A stretch of 64,000 nucleotides of DNA from Rathayibacter sp. SD072 (GCF_017355185.1 NZ_JADILJ010000003.1:79305-143304), one strand, 5' to 3'. Shown: positions 1 to 8,742, counted from the first letter of the stretch. Numbers and translations are program-made. The notes: generated by a model from the letters alone, not told the origin.

Positions 1-364
1 GGTCGCGGACGTAGCCGTCCACGACGGCTCCGGAAGCGCCGAAGAACTCGAAGCGCTGCGCGAGGTTGTCGCCGATGATCGCCCTGCCATGGAACCCGAA
101 GGCGTTGATCATCAGCAGGTCACCCGGGCGGATGTACTCGAGCGCGTCGATCACCGCACGGTTGTCGCCGGCGACGGTCATCACGGGGAGCGCGGTGCCG
201 ACGGCTCGAGCTCCGTTCCAGATCGGGTGGATGCCGCCGTCGACGATGTTGAGGCGCTCGGCGGCATCACCGATGTTCGCGACCGGGTAGCGGGCGAAGG
301 CGGCGACCAGGTCGGCGTCGGGGCGCTGCCAGGAGGAGACGGTCGTGACGTTGTCGGAGCTCAT
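1..364 (-). CDS. RraA-family protein (HMG aldolase/RraA-like), 3' end outside window
   Basis: Reading leftward from an ATG at 362-364, the frame stays open to the window edge (about 121 codons). Seen: the pattern AVGTALPVMTV, GDNRAV, PGDLLMIN, GDNLAQRFEFFGASG and VVDGYVRD. This is the arrangement of the RraA / 4-hydroxy-4-methyl-2-oxoglutarate aldolase fold, where the Gly-rich G-D-N-L-A loop and the terminal R-D contact metal and substrate. Family members cleave pyruvate-derived 4-carboxy aldols, decarboxylate oxaloacetate, or (RraA proper) bind RNase E. A GGAAGGA ribosome site precedes the start. It lies 27 bp downstream of glutamate dehydrogenase on the same strand, so the two are probably cotranscribed. 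A metabolic role is more likely than RNase regulation, but the substrate is unknown. Confidence 0.8.
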   Translation of the reverse strand, partial: MSSDNVTTVSSWQRPDADLVAAFARYPVANIGDAAERLNIVDGGIHPIWNGARAVGTALPVMTVAGDNRAVIDALEYIRPGDLLMINAFGFHGRAIIGDNLAQRFEFFGASGAVVDGYVRD

Positions 365-391
365 GGGAAGTCCTTCCAGGGGAGAGATCGG

Positions 392-1672
392 TCAGGGGTA
401 GAGGCCGCGGCTGCGGTGGCTCTCGGTCACGCGCTCGACGGCGATGAGCATCGCTGCCTCCCGCAGGCTGCAGTCGTGGCGGACGGCCGTGGCGGAGACG
501 TCGTTCCACGCCGCGATCATCCGCTCGCGGAGCCGCTGCTCGACGACCTCGAGCGGCCAGCGGTAGGTCTGGTTCGCCTGGGCCCACTCGAAGTACGAGG
601 TGATTACGCCGCCGGCGTTCGCGAGGATGTCGGGGACGACGAGGATGCCGGCGTCCGCGAGAACGCGGTCGGCGGCCGCTGTCGTGGGCCCGTTGGCTCC
701 CTCGATGACCGCACGGGCGCGGACCCGCCCCGCGTTCCCCTCGTGCAGGACTCCCTCGACGGCGGCCGGCACGAGCAGGTCGACGTCGAGCTCCAGGAGC
801 TCGGCGCCGTCGATGCCGTCCGCTTCGGAGAAGCCGGACACCCGACCCGTCAGGGCCACGTGGTCGGTGAGGGCGCGCAGGTCGAGGCCGGACGCACGGT
901 GCACGGCGCCGAACTGGTCGCTCACGGCGACGACGCGCACTCCCGCTTCGGCGAGGAAGAGCGCCGCGGAGCGGCCGACCTTGCCGAAGCCCTGCACGGC
1001 GGCGGTCGCCGTCTGCTGAGGGATGCCGAGACGCTCGAGCGCGGCGAGGGAGACGTGCTCCACCCCGCGGGATGTCGCCGTTGCGCGGCCGAGCGAGCCG
1101 CCCAGGCTGAGCGGCTTGCCGGTGACCACTCCAGGCACGGTGTAGCCGCGGCCCACGGAGTAGGTGTCCATCATCCAGGCCATCGTGCGCTCGTCGGTGC
1201 CGATGTCCGGCGCGGGGATGTCGTGCTCCGGACCGATGATGGGAGCGATCTCGCTCGTGTAGCGCCGGGTCACTCGCTCGAGCTCGCCGAGGGAGTGGGT
1301 GGCCGGGTCGATGGTGACGCCTCCCTTGGCTCCGCCGTAGGGCAGGTCCAGGAGGGCGCACTTCCAGGTCATCCACATCGCTAGAGCCCGGACGTCGTCG
1401 AGAGCGACGGTCGGGCTGAACCGCAGTCCCCCCTTGGCCGGTCCCCGGGAGAAGTTGTGCTGCACGCGGTAGCCGTGCAGTACCTCGACGCTGCCGTCGT
1501 CGCGCCGGAGCGGGATGCCGACCGTCATCTCGCGGCGCGGTGTCGCGAGCAGCGCATAGGTCCCGTCGTCGTAGCCGAGGGCATCGACGGCGGTGCGGAG
1601 TTGAGCACGAGCCTCGTCGAGCGGGTGCGGGGGGACGGTCGGACGGACGGACTGATCGATGAGGGTCTGCAT
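392..1672 (-). CDS. Glu/Leu/Phe/Val dehydrogenase (glutamate dehydrogenase type), 426 aa
   Basis: Catalyses reversible NAD(P)-dependent oxidative deamination of an amino acid, most likely glutamate to 2-oxoglutarate, in the cytoplasm. Seen: N-terminal dimerisation/substrate domain with KGGLRF and the catalytic-lysine motif PYGGAKGG, then PAPDIGTD, then a Rossmann domain with VQGFGKVG and PAAVEGVL. The C-terminal part has NAGGVITSYFEW. The length of 426 aa is normal for hexameric bacterial enzymes. A GGGAGG ribosome site lies just upstream of the ATG. It is divergent from the transporter at 2050 and upstream of the RraA-family gene. Next to the pxpABC cluster it would consume the glutamate produced from 5-oxoproline (inference). 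Substrate preference among Glu, Leu and Phe cannot be read from sequence alone. Confidence 0.93.
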   Translation of the reverse strand: MQTLIDQSVRPTVPPHPLDEARAQLRTAVDALGYDDGTYALLATPRREMTVGIPLRRDDGSVEVLHGYRVQHNFSRGPAKGGLRFSPTVALDDVRALAMWMTWKCALLDLPYGGAKGGVTIDPATHSLGELERVTRRYTSEIAPIIGPEHDIPAPDIGTDERTMAWMMDTYSVGRGYTVPGVVTGKPLSLGGSLGRATATSRGVEHVSLAALERLGIPQQTATAAVQGFGKVGRSAALFLAEAGVRVVAVSDQFGAVHRASGLDLRALTDHVALTGRVSGFSEADGIDGAELLELDVDLLVPAAVEGVLHEGNAGRVRARAVIEGANGPTTAAADRVLADAGILVVPDILANAGGVITSYFEWAQANQTYRWPLEVVEQRLRERMIAAWNDVSATAVRHDCSLREAAMLIAVERVTESHRSRGLYP

Positions 1673-1694
1673 GGAACCTCCCAGTGTCAGAAAT

Positions 1695-1708
1695 GCGAAT
1701 TTGTTCGC
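1695..1708. promoter_or_regulatory. Inverted repeat upstream of glutamate dehydrogenase (possible operator)
   Basis: GCGAA-TTTG-TTCGC is a perfect 5-4-5 inverted repeat located 22 bp upstream of the dehydrogenase start. It sits where a repressor or activator of that gene would bind. The regulator is unknown; the local TetR protein is a candidate. Confidence 0.4.
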
Positions 1709-1855
1709 GTTTGATTATCCGAAGTCTGTAGGCTCACCGCCGAGGAAGCAAGAGGGCGAGCGCCCCTTCTCGCTCGCTGGCATGCATGTCTGACCGGTGA
1801 TCAAGCCGGAAATCCGCCAGACACGAACTCGTTACACCACCGAATTACGGTTGCC

Positions 1856-1889
1856 TTGACTGTCTCGAAGTGCGACTCTATTCTCATTC
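1856..1889 (+). promoter_or_regulatory. Sigma-70-like promoter of the MFS gene with overlapping operator-like motif
   Basis: TTGACT at 1856-1861 and TATTCT at 1879-1884 are separated by exactly 17 bp, a good vegetative promoter about 165 bp ahead of the transporter. The -10 box lies inside TGCGACTCTATTCTCATTC (1871-1889). Parts of this motif recur upstream of 6127 and 9152, suggesting a shared regulator competing at the -10 region. Confidence 0.6.
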
Positions 1890-2049
1890 GTGATTCAAGT
1901 CTCAATAGAGCACGACGCTCGATCGTCCCGTACCGGCCCGGCCCCTCTTCGCCTCAAGGAAGCACCCCTAGGTCTTCCGCTGCCGGTCCTCGGCAGATCA
2001 CGATTGGTAGGAGCCCCCGAGGGCTCCGTGTCTCGGAAAGAGAACAACG

Positions 2050-3387
2050 ATGACCACAACGAATCGGCTCGACACCGCCATGGTCGACGTCGTCACCGCG
2101 GACGGGAAGGTCGTCCGCAAGGCCACGATCGCCGGCGCGGTCGGCTCCTTCGTGGAGTGGTACGACTACGGCATCTACGGCCTGCTGACCACCTACCTGG
2201 CGATCAACATCATGGGCGGGGCGGAGGCGGGCGGGCTCTTCCTCACCAACGTTGGCTTCCTCGTCAGCTTCATCGCACGCCCCTTCGGCGCAGTGATCTC
2301 CGGCTACCTCGGCGACAAGCTGGGCAGGAAGACGCTGCTCGCCACGCTCCTGCTCCTGATCTCCGCTGCGACGGCGGCCATCGGCCTGATTCCCTCGACG
2401 ACCGTCATCGGCGTCGCCGCACCGATCCTCCTGATCGCCCTACGGGTGCTGCAAGGCTTTTCCGCCGGCGGCGAGGTCGCCGGCGCCATGTCGTTCGTGG
2501 GGGAGTACGCCCGTGACCGACACCGCAACTTCTCGATGAGCTTCATCGCCGTCGGCTCGTTCTTCGCCCTGATGTTCGGCAGCGCCTTCTCGGCGATCCT
2601 GATCACCACCCTCGGTGACACGACGATGACCGAGTGGGGCTGGCGCATCCCGTTCCTCTTCGCGGCTCCGCTGGGCTACGTCGGCTTCTACATCCGCCGC
2701 AAGATGGAGGAGACCCCGCACTTCGAAGCACTGCGCGAGCGGAACGTCGTCGCCCGCAACCCGCTGCGGGAGGCCTTCACGAACAAGACTCACCTGAAGG
2801 CCATCGCTCTGACGATCTTCCTGCCGGCGCTGAACGGCCCCGGCTACTACCTCCTCTTCGCCTACATGCCGACCTACCTCAAGACCCAGCTGGGCGAGGA
2901 GAACAACTTCACGATGGTGCAGGCGCTCGTCGTCACCGCGTTCTCGCTGGTCGCGATCATCATCTCGATCCCGCTGATGGCGCGCCTCTCCGACCGCATC
3001 GGCCGCAAGCCCGTACTGATCCTCTCCTCCGTCCTCGTCGGCATCGTCGCGATCCCGATGTTCTCGATGATCACCACCGGCCAATTCGTCCCAGCCTGCA
3101 TCGCGACCGTCGTGATGGCGATCGCCTTCTCCGGTCACGCCGCCGTCGTGCACACCGTCCTGACGGAGATGTTCCCCACGACGGTGCGGTACAGCGCGTA
3201 CAGCATCGGCTTCAGCCTCTCGACGATCATCTTCGGCGGCAGCGCTCCGCTCGTGATGACCGCCCTCGTACAGAGCACGGGATCCAGCCTGATCCCCGCC
3301 TACGCCGCGGTGATCACCGCCGCGATCACGCTCGTCTCTGTCCTCTTCCTCAAGGAGACCAAGGGACTCCCGCTGCGCACGCACTGA
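2050..3387 (+). CDS. MFS transporter, metabolite:H+ symporter (MHS) family, 445 aa
   Basis: Proton-coupled inner-membrane importer of the ShiA/ProP/KgtP type, whose known substrates are organic acids and zwitterions. Seen: the FVEWYDYGIYG motif at the start of TM1, the loop 2-3 signature GYLGDKLGRK, RVLQGFSAGGE in TM4, and RLSDRIGRKP in the second half. About 12 hydrophobic segments are visible, and 445 aa is usual for the family. The gene follows a canonical promoter and precedes pxpABC by 73 bp, with a strong GC hairpin in between. Context suggests it imports the substrate of the Pxp enzymes, for example 5-oxoproline; this is inference. Confidence 0.9.
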   Translation: MTTTNRLDTAMVDVVTADGKVVRKATIAGAVGSFVEWYDYGIYGLLTTYLAINIMGGAEAGGLFLTNVGFLVSFIARPFGAVISGYLGDKLGRKTLLATLLLLISAATAAIGLIPSTTVIGVAAPILLIALRVLQGFSAGGEVAGAMSFVGEYARDRHRNFSMSFIAVGSFFALMFGSAFSAILITTLGDTTMTEWGWRIPFLFAAPLGYVGFYIRRKMEETPHFEALRERNVVARNPLREAFTNKTHLKAIALTIFLPALNGPGYYLLFAYMPTYLKTQLGEENNFTMVQALVVTAFSLVAIIISIPLMARLSDRIGRKPVLILSSVLVGIVAIPMFSMITTGQFVPACIATVVMAIAFSGHAAVVHTVLTEMFPTTVRYSAYSIGFSLSTIIFGGSAPLVMTALVQSTGSSLIPAYAAVITAAITLVSVLFLKETKGLPLRTH

Positions 3388-3394
3388 CAGAACC

Positions 3395-3423
3395 GGGGGC
3401 GGCGCGCCGTTCGCGCCGCCCCC
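3395..3423. terminator. Strong intercistronic hairpin between MFS gene and pxpA
   Basis: A perfect 12-bp stem (3395-3406 against 3412-3423, all G/C) closes a 5-nt loop, 8 bp after the transporter stop. There is no T-run after it, so it may act as partial terminator or mRNA stabiliser rather than a full intrinsic terminator. Confidence 0.6.
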
Positions 3424-3460
3424 ACTCGCACCACCCCCACCACCACTCCAGGAGGACCCC

Positions 3461-4267
3461 ATGGGCATCTCATCCGTCGCCGTCGTCGCCGACCTCGGCG
3501 AGAGCTTCGGCAACTACACGATCGGCAACGACGAGGCCCTCCTCGGACTGGTCACCGCCTCCAACATCGCCTGCGGCTTCCACGCCAGCGATCCCCGCGT
3601 GATGGATCAGACCGTCGCCGAGTGCGTCGCCCGCGGAATCGAGCTCGGCGCGCACCCCGGATACCCCGACCTCGTCGGCTTCGGCCGGCGCCTGATCGAG
3701 GCCTCCGAGGAGGAGATCCGCACCGACGTCCTCTACCAGATCGGTGCACTGGACGCCTTCGCCCGGGTGCACGGCGGCACCATCAGCCACGTCGCCCCAC
3801 ACGGCAGGATGGGCAGCATCGCGCAGACCGACGCGAAGCACGCCCGCGCCATCACCGACGCCGTCGCCGCGTACAACCCCGACTACATCGTCATCTGCCA
3901 GAACGGCCTACTCGCCGACGAGGCCCGGAAGCGGAACCTCCAGGTCGGCTACGTCTTCCTCGCCGACCGAGGGTACGGCGCCGACGGCATGCCCGTTCCC
4001 CGCTCGCACCCGGGTGGGCTGATCTACGACCCCGCGGCCATCGGAGCACGGGTCGCGCAGGTCGTGCGCGACGGCACCGTGGTCACCGTCGACGGAGACA
4101 CAGTGCCCCTGGGTCACGACTGCGACGTCGTGCTGCTGCACGGCGACCATCCGAACGTGCTCGAGAACGGTACCGTGCTCCGCGCCGCACTCGAGGTCGA
4201 GGGGATCCGCGCCGTCGGCCTGCAGGAGGTCCTCGCGGAGAAGGCGCGCGTCCTCGCGCAGGGCTGA
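3461..4267 (+). CDS. pxpA: LamB/YcsF-family protein, 5-oxoprolinase subunit A-like
   Basis: In the family, PxpA works with PxpBC to cleave 5-oxoproline to glutamate using ATP. Seen in order: DLGESFGNY, NIACGFHASDP, GAHPGYPDLVGFGRR, QIGAL, HVAPHG, FLADRGYGADG, VPRSHPGGLI and LLHGDHP. Length 268 aa is a little above the roughly 245-255 aa norm. Odd: the usual HVKPHGALYN segment reads HVAPHGRMGS, so the conserved lysine is alanine and the following residues differ. This may mark a divergent substrate. AGGAGGA lies 4 bp before the ATG. The stop overlaps pxpB by one base. Subunit identity is well supported; 5-oxoproline as substrate is less certain. Confidence 0.88.
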   Translation: MGISSVAVVADLGESFGNYTIGNDEALLGLVTASNIACGFHASDPRVMDQTVAECVARGIELGAHPGYPDLVGFGRRLIEASEEEIRTDVLYQIGALDAFARVHGGTISHVAPHGRMGSIAQTDAKHARAITDAVAAYNPDYIVICQNGLLADEARKRNLQVGYVFLADRGYGADGMPVPRSHPGGLIYDPAAIGARVAQVVRDGTVVTVDGDTVPLGHDCDVVLLHGDHPNVLENGTVLRAALEVEGIRAVGLQEVLAEKARVLAQG

Positions 4268-5004
4268 TGCCGGTGCCGAGCACGACCGCGCCTCTGCCGA
4301 TCGCGATCGAGACCTACGGTGACAGCGCGGTGATGGTGACGATCGAAGCGCACGACGCCGACGTCCGGCGTCGGCTGATCGTCGCGTTCCGGGAGCGCGT
4401 GCTCGCTCGGCGGCCCTACGCCGTGCTCGATGTCGTCGCCGGTCTGGAGTCGCTGCTGATCGAGTTCGATGCTCTGGAGACCTCGGCGGAGAGCCTCGAG
4501 TACGGACTGCACCTCCTCGCCGAGATCGAGACGGGGAGCGCGTCCGGCCGACCACCGGTCGTCCTCGACGTCCCCTTCGCCGCCGACGCAGACACTGCCC
4601 CGGACCTCGAGGAGGTCGCCGCCGAGCTCGGGATCCCGCCACAGGAGGTCCTCGCCCGGATCGAGCGATCCTCCTTCAGCGTCACCCTGCTCGCCGCGGC
4701 GATGGCCCCGATGCTGTCGGGCCTCGACGTCCCCGCTCCGGTCCGCCGTCGCGCGCAACCGCGGACGGATGTGCCCGCCGGCTCGATCATGATCGCCGGC
4801 GAGAACGCGATCATCCAGCCCTTCTCCGGACCGACCGGCTGGCGCGTCGTCGGGCGCACGCCGCTGGAGATCGTCGACATCACCAGGAGCGCACCGGTCT
4901 CCTACGCACCGGGTGACCTGATCCGCTTCCGACTCATCGACGCCGCGGAGGCGCAGGGCCTGCGCGGCCGATTCCTGGAGTCGCGGACGGAGGACGAGCG
5001 ATGA
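4267..5004 (+). CDS. pxpB: 5-oxoprolinase subunit B-like (allophanate hydrolase subunit 1 family), 245 aa
   Basis: PxpB forms the kinase-like half of the PxpBC carboxyltransferase-type complex. Seen: the opening YGDSAVMV, then DVVAGLESLLIEFD, a central VVLDVPFAAD followed by DLEEVAAELGIPPQEV, and the C-terminal block PRTDVPAGSI..GWRVVGRTPLEI and FAPGD-like YAPGDLIRF, as in family members. The ATG at 4267 shares its A with the pxpA stop (TGATG), which fixes the start and implies translational coupling. The 3' end overlaps pxpC by ATGA. Length is normal. Confidence 0.88.
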   Translation: MPVPSTTAPLPIAIETYGDSAVMVTIEAHDADVRRRLIVAFRERVLARRPYAVLDVVAGLESLLIEFDALETSAESLEYGLHLLAEIETGSASGRPPVVLDVPFAADADTAPDLEEVAAELGIPPQEVLARIERSSFSVTLLAAAMAPMLSGLDVPAPVRRRAQPRTDVPAGSIMIAGENAIIQPFSGPTGWRVVGRTPLEIVDITRSAPVSYAPGDLIRFRLIDAAEAQGLRGRFLESRTEDER

Positions 5005-6068
5005 CGATCACGACGACCGTGAGGGTGGTGTCGACCGGCTGGCTGACCACGCTGCAGGACCTCGGGCGGCACGACGCGGAACGCCTCGGCGTCCCGACCG
5101 GGGGAGCCGCCGACCAGAACGCCGCGACGATCGCGAACGTCCTCGTCGGCAATGCCCGAGGCGCCACGCTGCTCGAGAGCATGGGAGGAGAGCTCGCTCT
5201 GATCCCGAAGGACGACGTCCTCATCGCCGTTACCGGCACGCCCGCCGTCGTGACGGTCGACGACACGCCGGTCGACCAGTGGGCCCCCGTCGTGGTCCCG
5301 GCCGGCCACCGGCTCTCGATCTCCGGTGCACACGCCGGGGCTCGCTCCTACCTCGCGCTGCACGGGACCCTGCACGCCGATCTCTTCCTCGGGAGCGCCG
5401 CTCCCGATGCCCGGATGGGGTTCAGCCAGAGCATCACCGCGGGCCGGACGCTCGAGCTGACCACCGCCTTCCAGGGCTTCCACCGGACCTTCTTCGAGCA
5501 GTCGCTCTTCCGGCTGCCGATCGAGATCCCCGCGTACCATGACCCGGTCTGGTCCATCGATCTGGTCGCCGGCTCTCTCACCGACCGGATCGCAGGCTTC
5601 CGCGACCTGATCGCATCCTCGCTGTACACCGTCACCGACCGTTCCAACCATGTCGGGCTTCGACTCGACGGCCCGGTGCTGCACCCGGAGGGCGACCAGG
5701 AGATCGTGTCCCACGGCGTCCCCATCGGTGCCGTGGAGATCCCGCACGGTGACGAGCTGATCCTCCTTGGGCGTTACCGGACCCTCACCGCCGGATACCC
5801 CATCGTCGGCTTCGCCACTCGCGAGGCGCAATCCCTGCTCGGGCAGGTCGCGCCGGGCCGCCGCCTGGCCTTCCGTTGGGTCGACCGGACCCGGGCTCAT
5901 CGACGGCTCGTCGAGGCCCAAGCGCGCATCGAGGTGCTCGAGGACGCCGTCTCGAGCGCCTTCACCGCGGCCGGCCTCGGTCGCGCGATCGGCACCCGCC
6001 CGATGAACGTCCTCCCCGATGTCCTCGAGGCGCAGATCGACGACGACATAAATGCGACCGTATTCTAG
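5001..6068 (+). CDS. pxpC: 5-oxoprolinase subunit C-like (biotin-dependent carboxyltransferase family), 355 aa
   Basis: PxpC carries the catalytic half of the PxpBC complex. Seen: TLQDLGRHDAERLGVPTGGAAD near the start (family pattern TVQDLGR..Y..LGVP.sGA.D), NARGATLLE, ARSYLALHG, then SNHVGLRLDGP and the C-terminal IVSHGVPIGAVEIP followed by GYPIVGFAT. The usual GGY.kiatV appears here as TAGYPIVGFAT. It overlaps pxpB by 4 bp and ends just before the operator-like region at 6053-6083. Length is slightly above the usual 310-330 aa owing to a charged C-terminal tail of about 50 residues. Confidence 0.87.
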   Translation: MTITTTVRVVSTGWLTTLQDLGRHDAERLGVPTGGAADQNAATIANVLVGNARGATLLESMGGELALIPKDDVLIAVTGTPAVVTVDDTPVDQWAPVVVPAGHRLSISGAHAGARSYLALHGTLHADLFLGSAAPDARMGFSQSITAGRTLELTTAFQGFHRTFFEQSLFRLPIEIPAYHDPVWSIDLVAGSLTDRIAGFRDLIASSLYTVTDRSNHVGLRLDGPVLHPEGDQEIVSHGVPIGAVEIPHGDELILLGRYRTLTAGYPIVGFATREAQSLLGQVAPGRRLAFRWVDRTRAHRRLVEAQARIEVLEDAVSSAFTAAGLGRAIGTRPMNVLPDVLEAQIDDDINATVF

Positions 6069-6083
6069 AATGAGAACATGTTC
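6053..6083 (+). promoter_or_regulatory. Operator-like double palindrome upstream of the SDR gene
   Basis: TGCGACCGTATTCT (6053-6066) is followed by two perfect 10-bp palindromes, ATTCTAGAAT (6062-6071) and GAACATGTTC (6074-6083). The strand complement of 6068-6076 is TTCTCATTC, the same nonamer found at 1881-1889 and 9074-9082. The element overlaps the last codons of pxpC and lies 44 bp before the SDR start. Likely a binding site of the local regulator. Confidence 0.55.
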
Positions 6084-6126
6084 GCATGAAGTTCGCTGAC
6101 GAGTACTCTCCCGGAAGGATCACCCC

Positions 6127-6939
6127 GTGACCGAATCCCTCTCCTCCCTGAACGCTCTCGTCACCGGAGCCGGCAGCGGCATGGGCGCAGAGACCGCCGT
6201 CCTGCTCGCCGCGGACGGCGCGCATGTCGTCCTCGTCGGCCGTAACGAAGAGCGACTCCAGGCCGTCGCCTCCCGGATCGACGCGATCGGGGGCAGCTCG
6301 ACCGTCGCCGTCTGCGACATCTCGAACGGCGACGAGATGCGGGCGACGGTCGCCTCCCTGCGCGCCTCGCTCGGCCGCATCGACGTCCTCGTCAACAACG
6401 CGGGCAGCGCCTCCACCGTCCTAAACCCGCAGTACACGCCGACCGAAGAGTGGCGGGGCGTCGTAGATGTGAACCTGACCGCCGTGTTCGAGCTCACCCA
6501 GGCGGTCCTCCCCGATCTGCTGGCAAGCCCCCGGGGCACGGTCGTCACCGTCTCCTCCCTCGCCGCCGTGACACCCAATCTGCTGGGCGGCGCCGCCTAC
6601 GGCGCTGCGAAGGCCGCCGTCCGCAACTTCATGACCTTCCTGCACACCACGTTCCGCAACGAGGGCCTCCGGGCGATCACGATCCTGCCGGGCGAGGCGG
6701 ACACCCCGATCCTCGACAACCGCGCTCGGCCCCCTCGCCCGGAGGAGCGCCTGAACATGCTCCAGCCCATCGACGTCGCCGAGGCGATCCGCCTCGCAGT
6801 CGCCCTTCCCCAGAGGGTCGTGCTGCAGGAGATCGTCGTCGCGCCCACCCGTCAACGCGACGTCTCCCAGGATCTCGAGGTGAGCCGCTGGGTCGGCGCG
6901 CCCGAGGGCACGACCCGCCAGACTTCCGCCGCCAGCTAG
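6127..6939 (+). CDS. SDR family oxidoreductase, 270 aa
   Basis: Classical short-chain dehydrogenase acting on an alcohol/ketone with NAD(P). Seen: cofactor motif TGAGSGMG (about residues 14-21), NNAG, VSSLAA with catalytic Ser, and the YGAAK active-site Tyr/Lys. LPGEADTP sits where the family usually has PG..T. The start is GTG with GGAAGGA 7 bp upstream; no better ATG is present. It follows pxpC by 58 bp, with the operator-like element inside that gap, and leads into the aminotransferase (13 bp gap). Substrate unknown. Confidence 0.9.
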   Translation: MTESLSSLNALVTGAGSGMGAETAVLLAADGAHVVLVGRNEERLQAVASRIDAIGGSSTVAVCDISNGDEMRATVASLRASLGRIDVLVNNAGSASTVLNPQYTPTEEWRGVVDVNLTAVFELTQAVLPDLLASPRGTVVTVSSLAAVTPNLLGGAAYGAAKAAVRNFMTFLHTTFRNEGLRAITILPGEADTPILDNRARPPRPEERLNMLQPIDVAEAIRLAVALPQRVVLQEIVVAPTRQRDVSQDLEVSRWVGAPEGTTRQTSAAS

Positions 6940-6952
6940 GAACCCACCACTC

Positions 6953-8128
6953 ATGACACTCCTGACCGCTCACCACTCCTTCGGCGCCTCCCCGGCCGTC
7001 GACCGCATCGAGAGCACCTCGCGCCGCGTTCAGCAGCCCCAGTCGAGCGCGAGCCTCGTCTCCCTCGCCATGGGCGAGCCGAACTTCGACACGCCCCTCG
7101 TGATCCGCGATGCGGCCGAGCGAGCCCTCGCGGCCGGCCGCACGCACTACTCGCCCCTCGCCGGAGAGCCGGCGCTGCGCGAAGCCCTCGCCCCCCGGCT
7201 CTCCTCACTCTCCGGCGAGGACGTCTCCGCCGCCGACATCCTGATCACCCACGGCGGCACCGGCGGCCTGGCCGCCGCGATCCTGGGGCTCGTCGGGCCG
7301 GGGGACCGCGTCGTCATCCCCGACCCCACCTACTCGCTCTACAGCGACCTCGTCAGCATGGCCGGGGGAGTAGCGGTCCACGTCCCGATCGCAGCGGATC
7401 TCCACTGGGACCTCGACCACCTCCGGGACGCGCTCGTCGGCGCCCGCCTGTTCGTGTTTTGCAATCCCGGCAACCCGACCGGCATCGTGCACACCCGCGA
7501 GGAGCTCGAGGCCCTCGCCGGATTCCTCGACGGTACCGACACCATCGTCATTTCCGACGAGGCGTACGACGCGCTCGACTTCACCGGCCGGCCGTTCACG
7601 TCGGCCCTCTCCGTCGCCGGCCTGCCCGCCCGGACCGTCTACTGCCAGACCTTCTCGAAGAGCTACGCGATGACCGGCTGGCGGGTCGGCTACCTTGCCG
7701 GCCCGAGCGAGCTCATCCGCGCCGCCTCCCGGGTGCACAACACCTTCAACGGCTCAGTGAACACCGCCGTGCAGGACGCGGCACTGGTCGCTCTCGAATC
7801 GGCCGGTCCCGATGTCGACACGATGCGGGAGGCCTACGCGTCCCGTCGGGAGCTCATGCGGGCCGGACTCGAGTCGGTCCCCGGACTGACCATCAGCGAA
7901 CCGGAGGGCGCGTTCTACTTCTTCCCTCGCTACGACCTCTCGATCGGTTCGGTCGAGCTCGTCGCGCGTCTGCGCGACGCCGGCGTCGCCGTCCGTCCCG
8001 GGTTCGAGTTTGGAGCCAATGGGGAGAACCACCTCCGCCTGTCCTACGCTGCCAGTGAGGATGCCATCCGCACCGGCACCGAGCGGCTGAAGGCCGCTTT
8101 CGAGGGCTTCCGCACATCGATCGACTGA
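6953..8128 (+). CDS. Pyridoxal-phosphate aminotransferase, class I/II, 391 aa
   Basis: Transfers an amino group between an amino acid and a 2-oxo acid in the cytoplasm. Seen: YSPLAGEPALREAL, HGGTGGLAAAIL (cofactor phosphate loop), NPGNPTG, SDEAYDAL (aspartate to pyridine N), the Schiff-base lysine in TFSKSYAMTGWRVGY, and a C-terminal NHLRLSYA with the carboxylate-binding arginine. Fold-type I, AspC/AlaT-like, normal length. It sits between the SDR and the TetR regulator on the same strand (8 bp to TetR). Together with glutamate dehydrogenase it could use glutamate made by the Pxp complex. Confidence 0.92.
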   Translation: MTLLTAHHSFGASPAVDRIESTSRRVQQPQSSASLVSLAMGEPNFDTPLVIRDAAERALAAGRTHYSPLAGEPALREALAPRLSSLSGEDVSAADILITHGGTGGLAAAILGLVGPGDRVVIPDPTYSLYSDLVSMAGGVAVHVPIAADLHWDLDHLRDALVGARLFVFCNPGNPTGIVHTREELEALAGFLDGTDTIVISDEAYDALDFTGRPFTSALSVAGLPARTVYCQTFSKSYAMTGWRVGYLAGPSELIRAASRVHNTFNGSVNTAVQDAALVALESAGPDVDTMREAYASRRELMRAGLESVPGLTISEPEGAFYFFPRYDLSIGSVELVARLRDAGVAVRPGFEFGANGENHLRLSYAASEDAIRTGTERLKAAFEGFRTSID

Positions 8129-8136
8129 GGGTTAGC

Positions 8137-8742
8137 ATGCGTAGCGACCAAGAACGCAACCGCCGCAGGATCGTGAAGGCAGCGGTCTTCCTCGTGGCAC
8201 GCAAGGGCATGGCTGTCCGGATGGCTGACATCGCGGAGCGCGCGGACGTCTCGACCGCGACGGCCTACCGCCACTTCGCCTCGGTCGGCGAGGTGCTGGC
8301 TGAGTTCCGAGACGACGTCGGCCGCCAGCTGCTGGCCTATAGCCGCACCTGCGACGCCACCGGAGTCGCGCTACTCGAGGCGGTCTCGCAGGAGTGGGTG
8401 CGGCTCGTCGTCAAGAACGGCGCCGCGATGATCCACAGCCGCTCCGACGAGGGCTATCTCAAGCGACTGCGCGCCGGAACGGCCTACCTCTCCGCGCAGG
8501 CGGAGGCTGTCGGACGCCCGGTCGCCGAGGCCGCCGCCGAACTCGACATCCCCGATATCGGCGACGAGGGACTCTTCCTTTGGAACGTCCTCTTCGATCC
8601 GCGCGAGATCTTCGACCTCCTCGAGACCGTCGGACTCTCGGGACCCGAGATCGGCGCCCGGCTCGTGAACACCTTCACCGGCGCCATGCGCGGCTGGGCT
8701 GAAGCCCGCCGGCAGCCGGTCCCCGCCGAGCTCACCGCCTGA
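8137..8742 (+). CDS. TetR/AcrR-family transcriptional regulator, 201 aa
   Basis: DNA-binding repressor with an N-terminal HTH: MADIAERADVSTATAYRHFASVGEVL (about residues 29-54) is typical of the TetR family. The remaining 140 residues form the divergent ligand-binding helices. It is the last gene of the SDR-aminotransferase run, 8 bp after the aminotransferase. It is a plausible reader of the shared element found upstream of 2050, 6127 and 9152; this is inference from position only. Confidence 0.9.
   Translation: MRSDQERNRRRIVKAAVFLVARKGMAVRMADIAERADVSTATAYRHFASVGEVLAEFRDDVGRQLLAYSRTCDATGVALLEAVSQEWVRLVVKNGAAMIHSRSDEGYLKRLRAGTAYLSAQAEAVGRPVAEAAAELDIPDIGDEGLFLWNVLFDPREIFDLLETVGLSGPEIGARLVNTFTGAMRGWAEARRQPVPAELTA

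Noticed and set aside
89..1384. Long plus-strand open frame opposite glutamate dehydrogenase
   Set aside because: It is the antisense shadow of an intact dehydrogenase and has no motif or ribosome site.
3461..6068. Urea amidolyase / allophanate hydrolase operon
   Set aside because: LamB/YcsF-family first gene marks the Pxp type, and no urea carboxylase or biotin domain is present.
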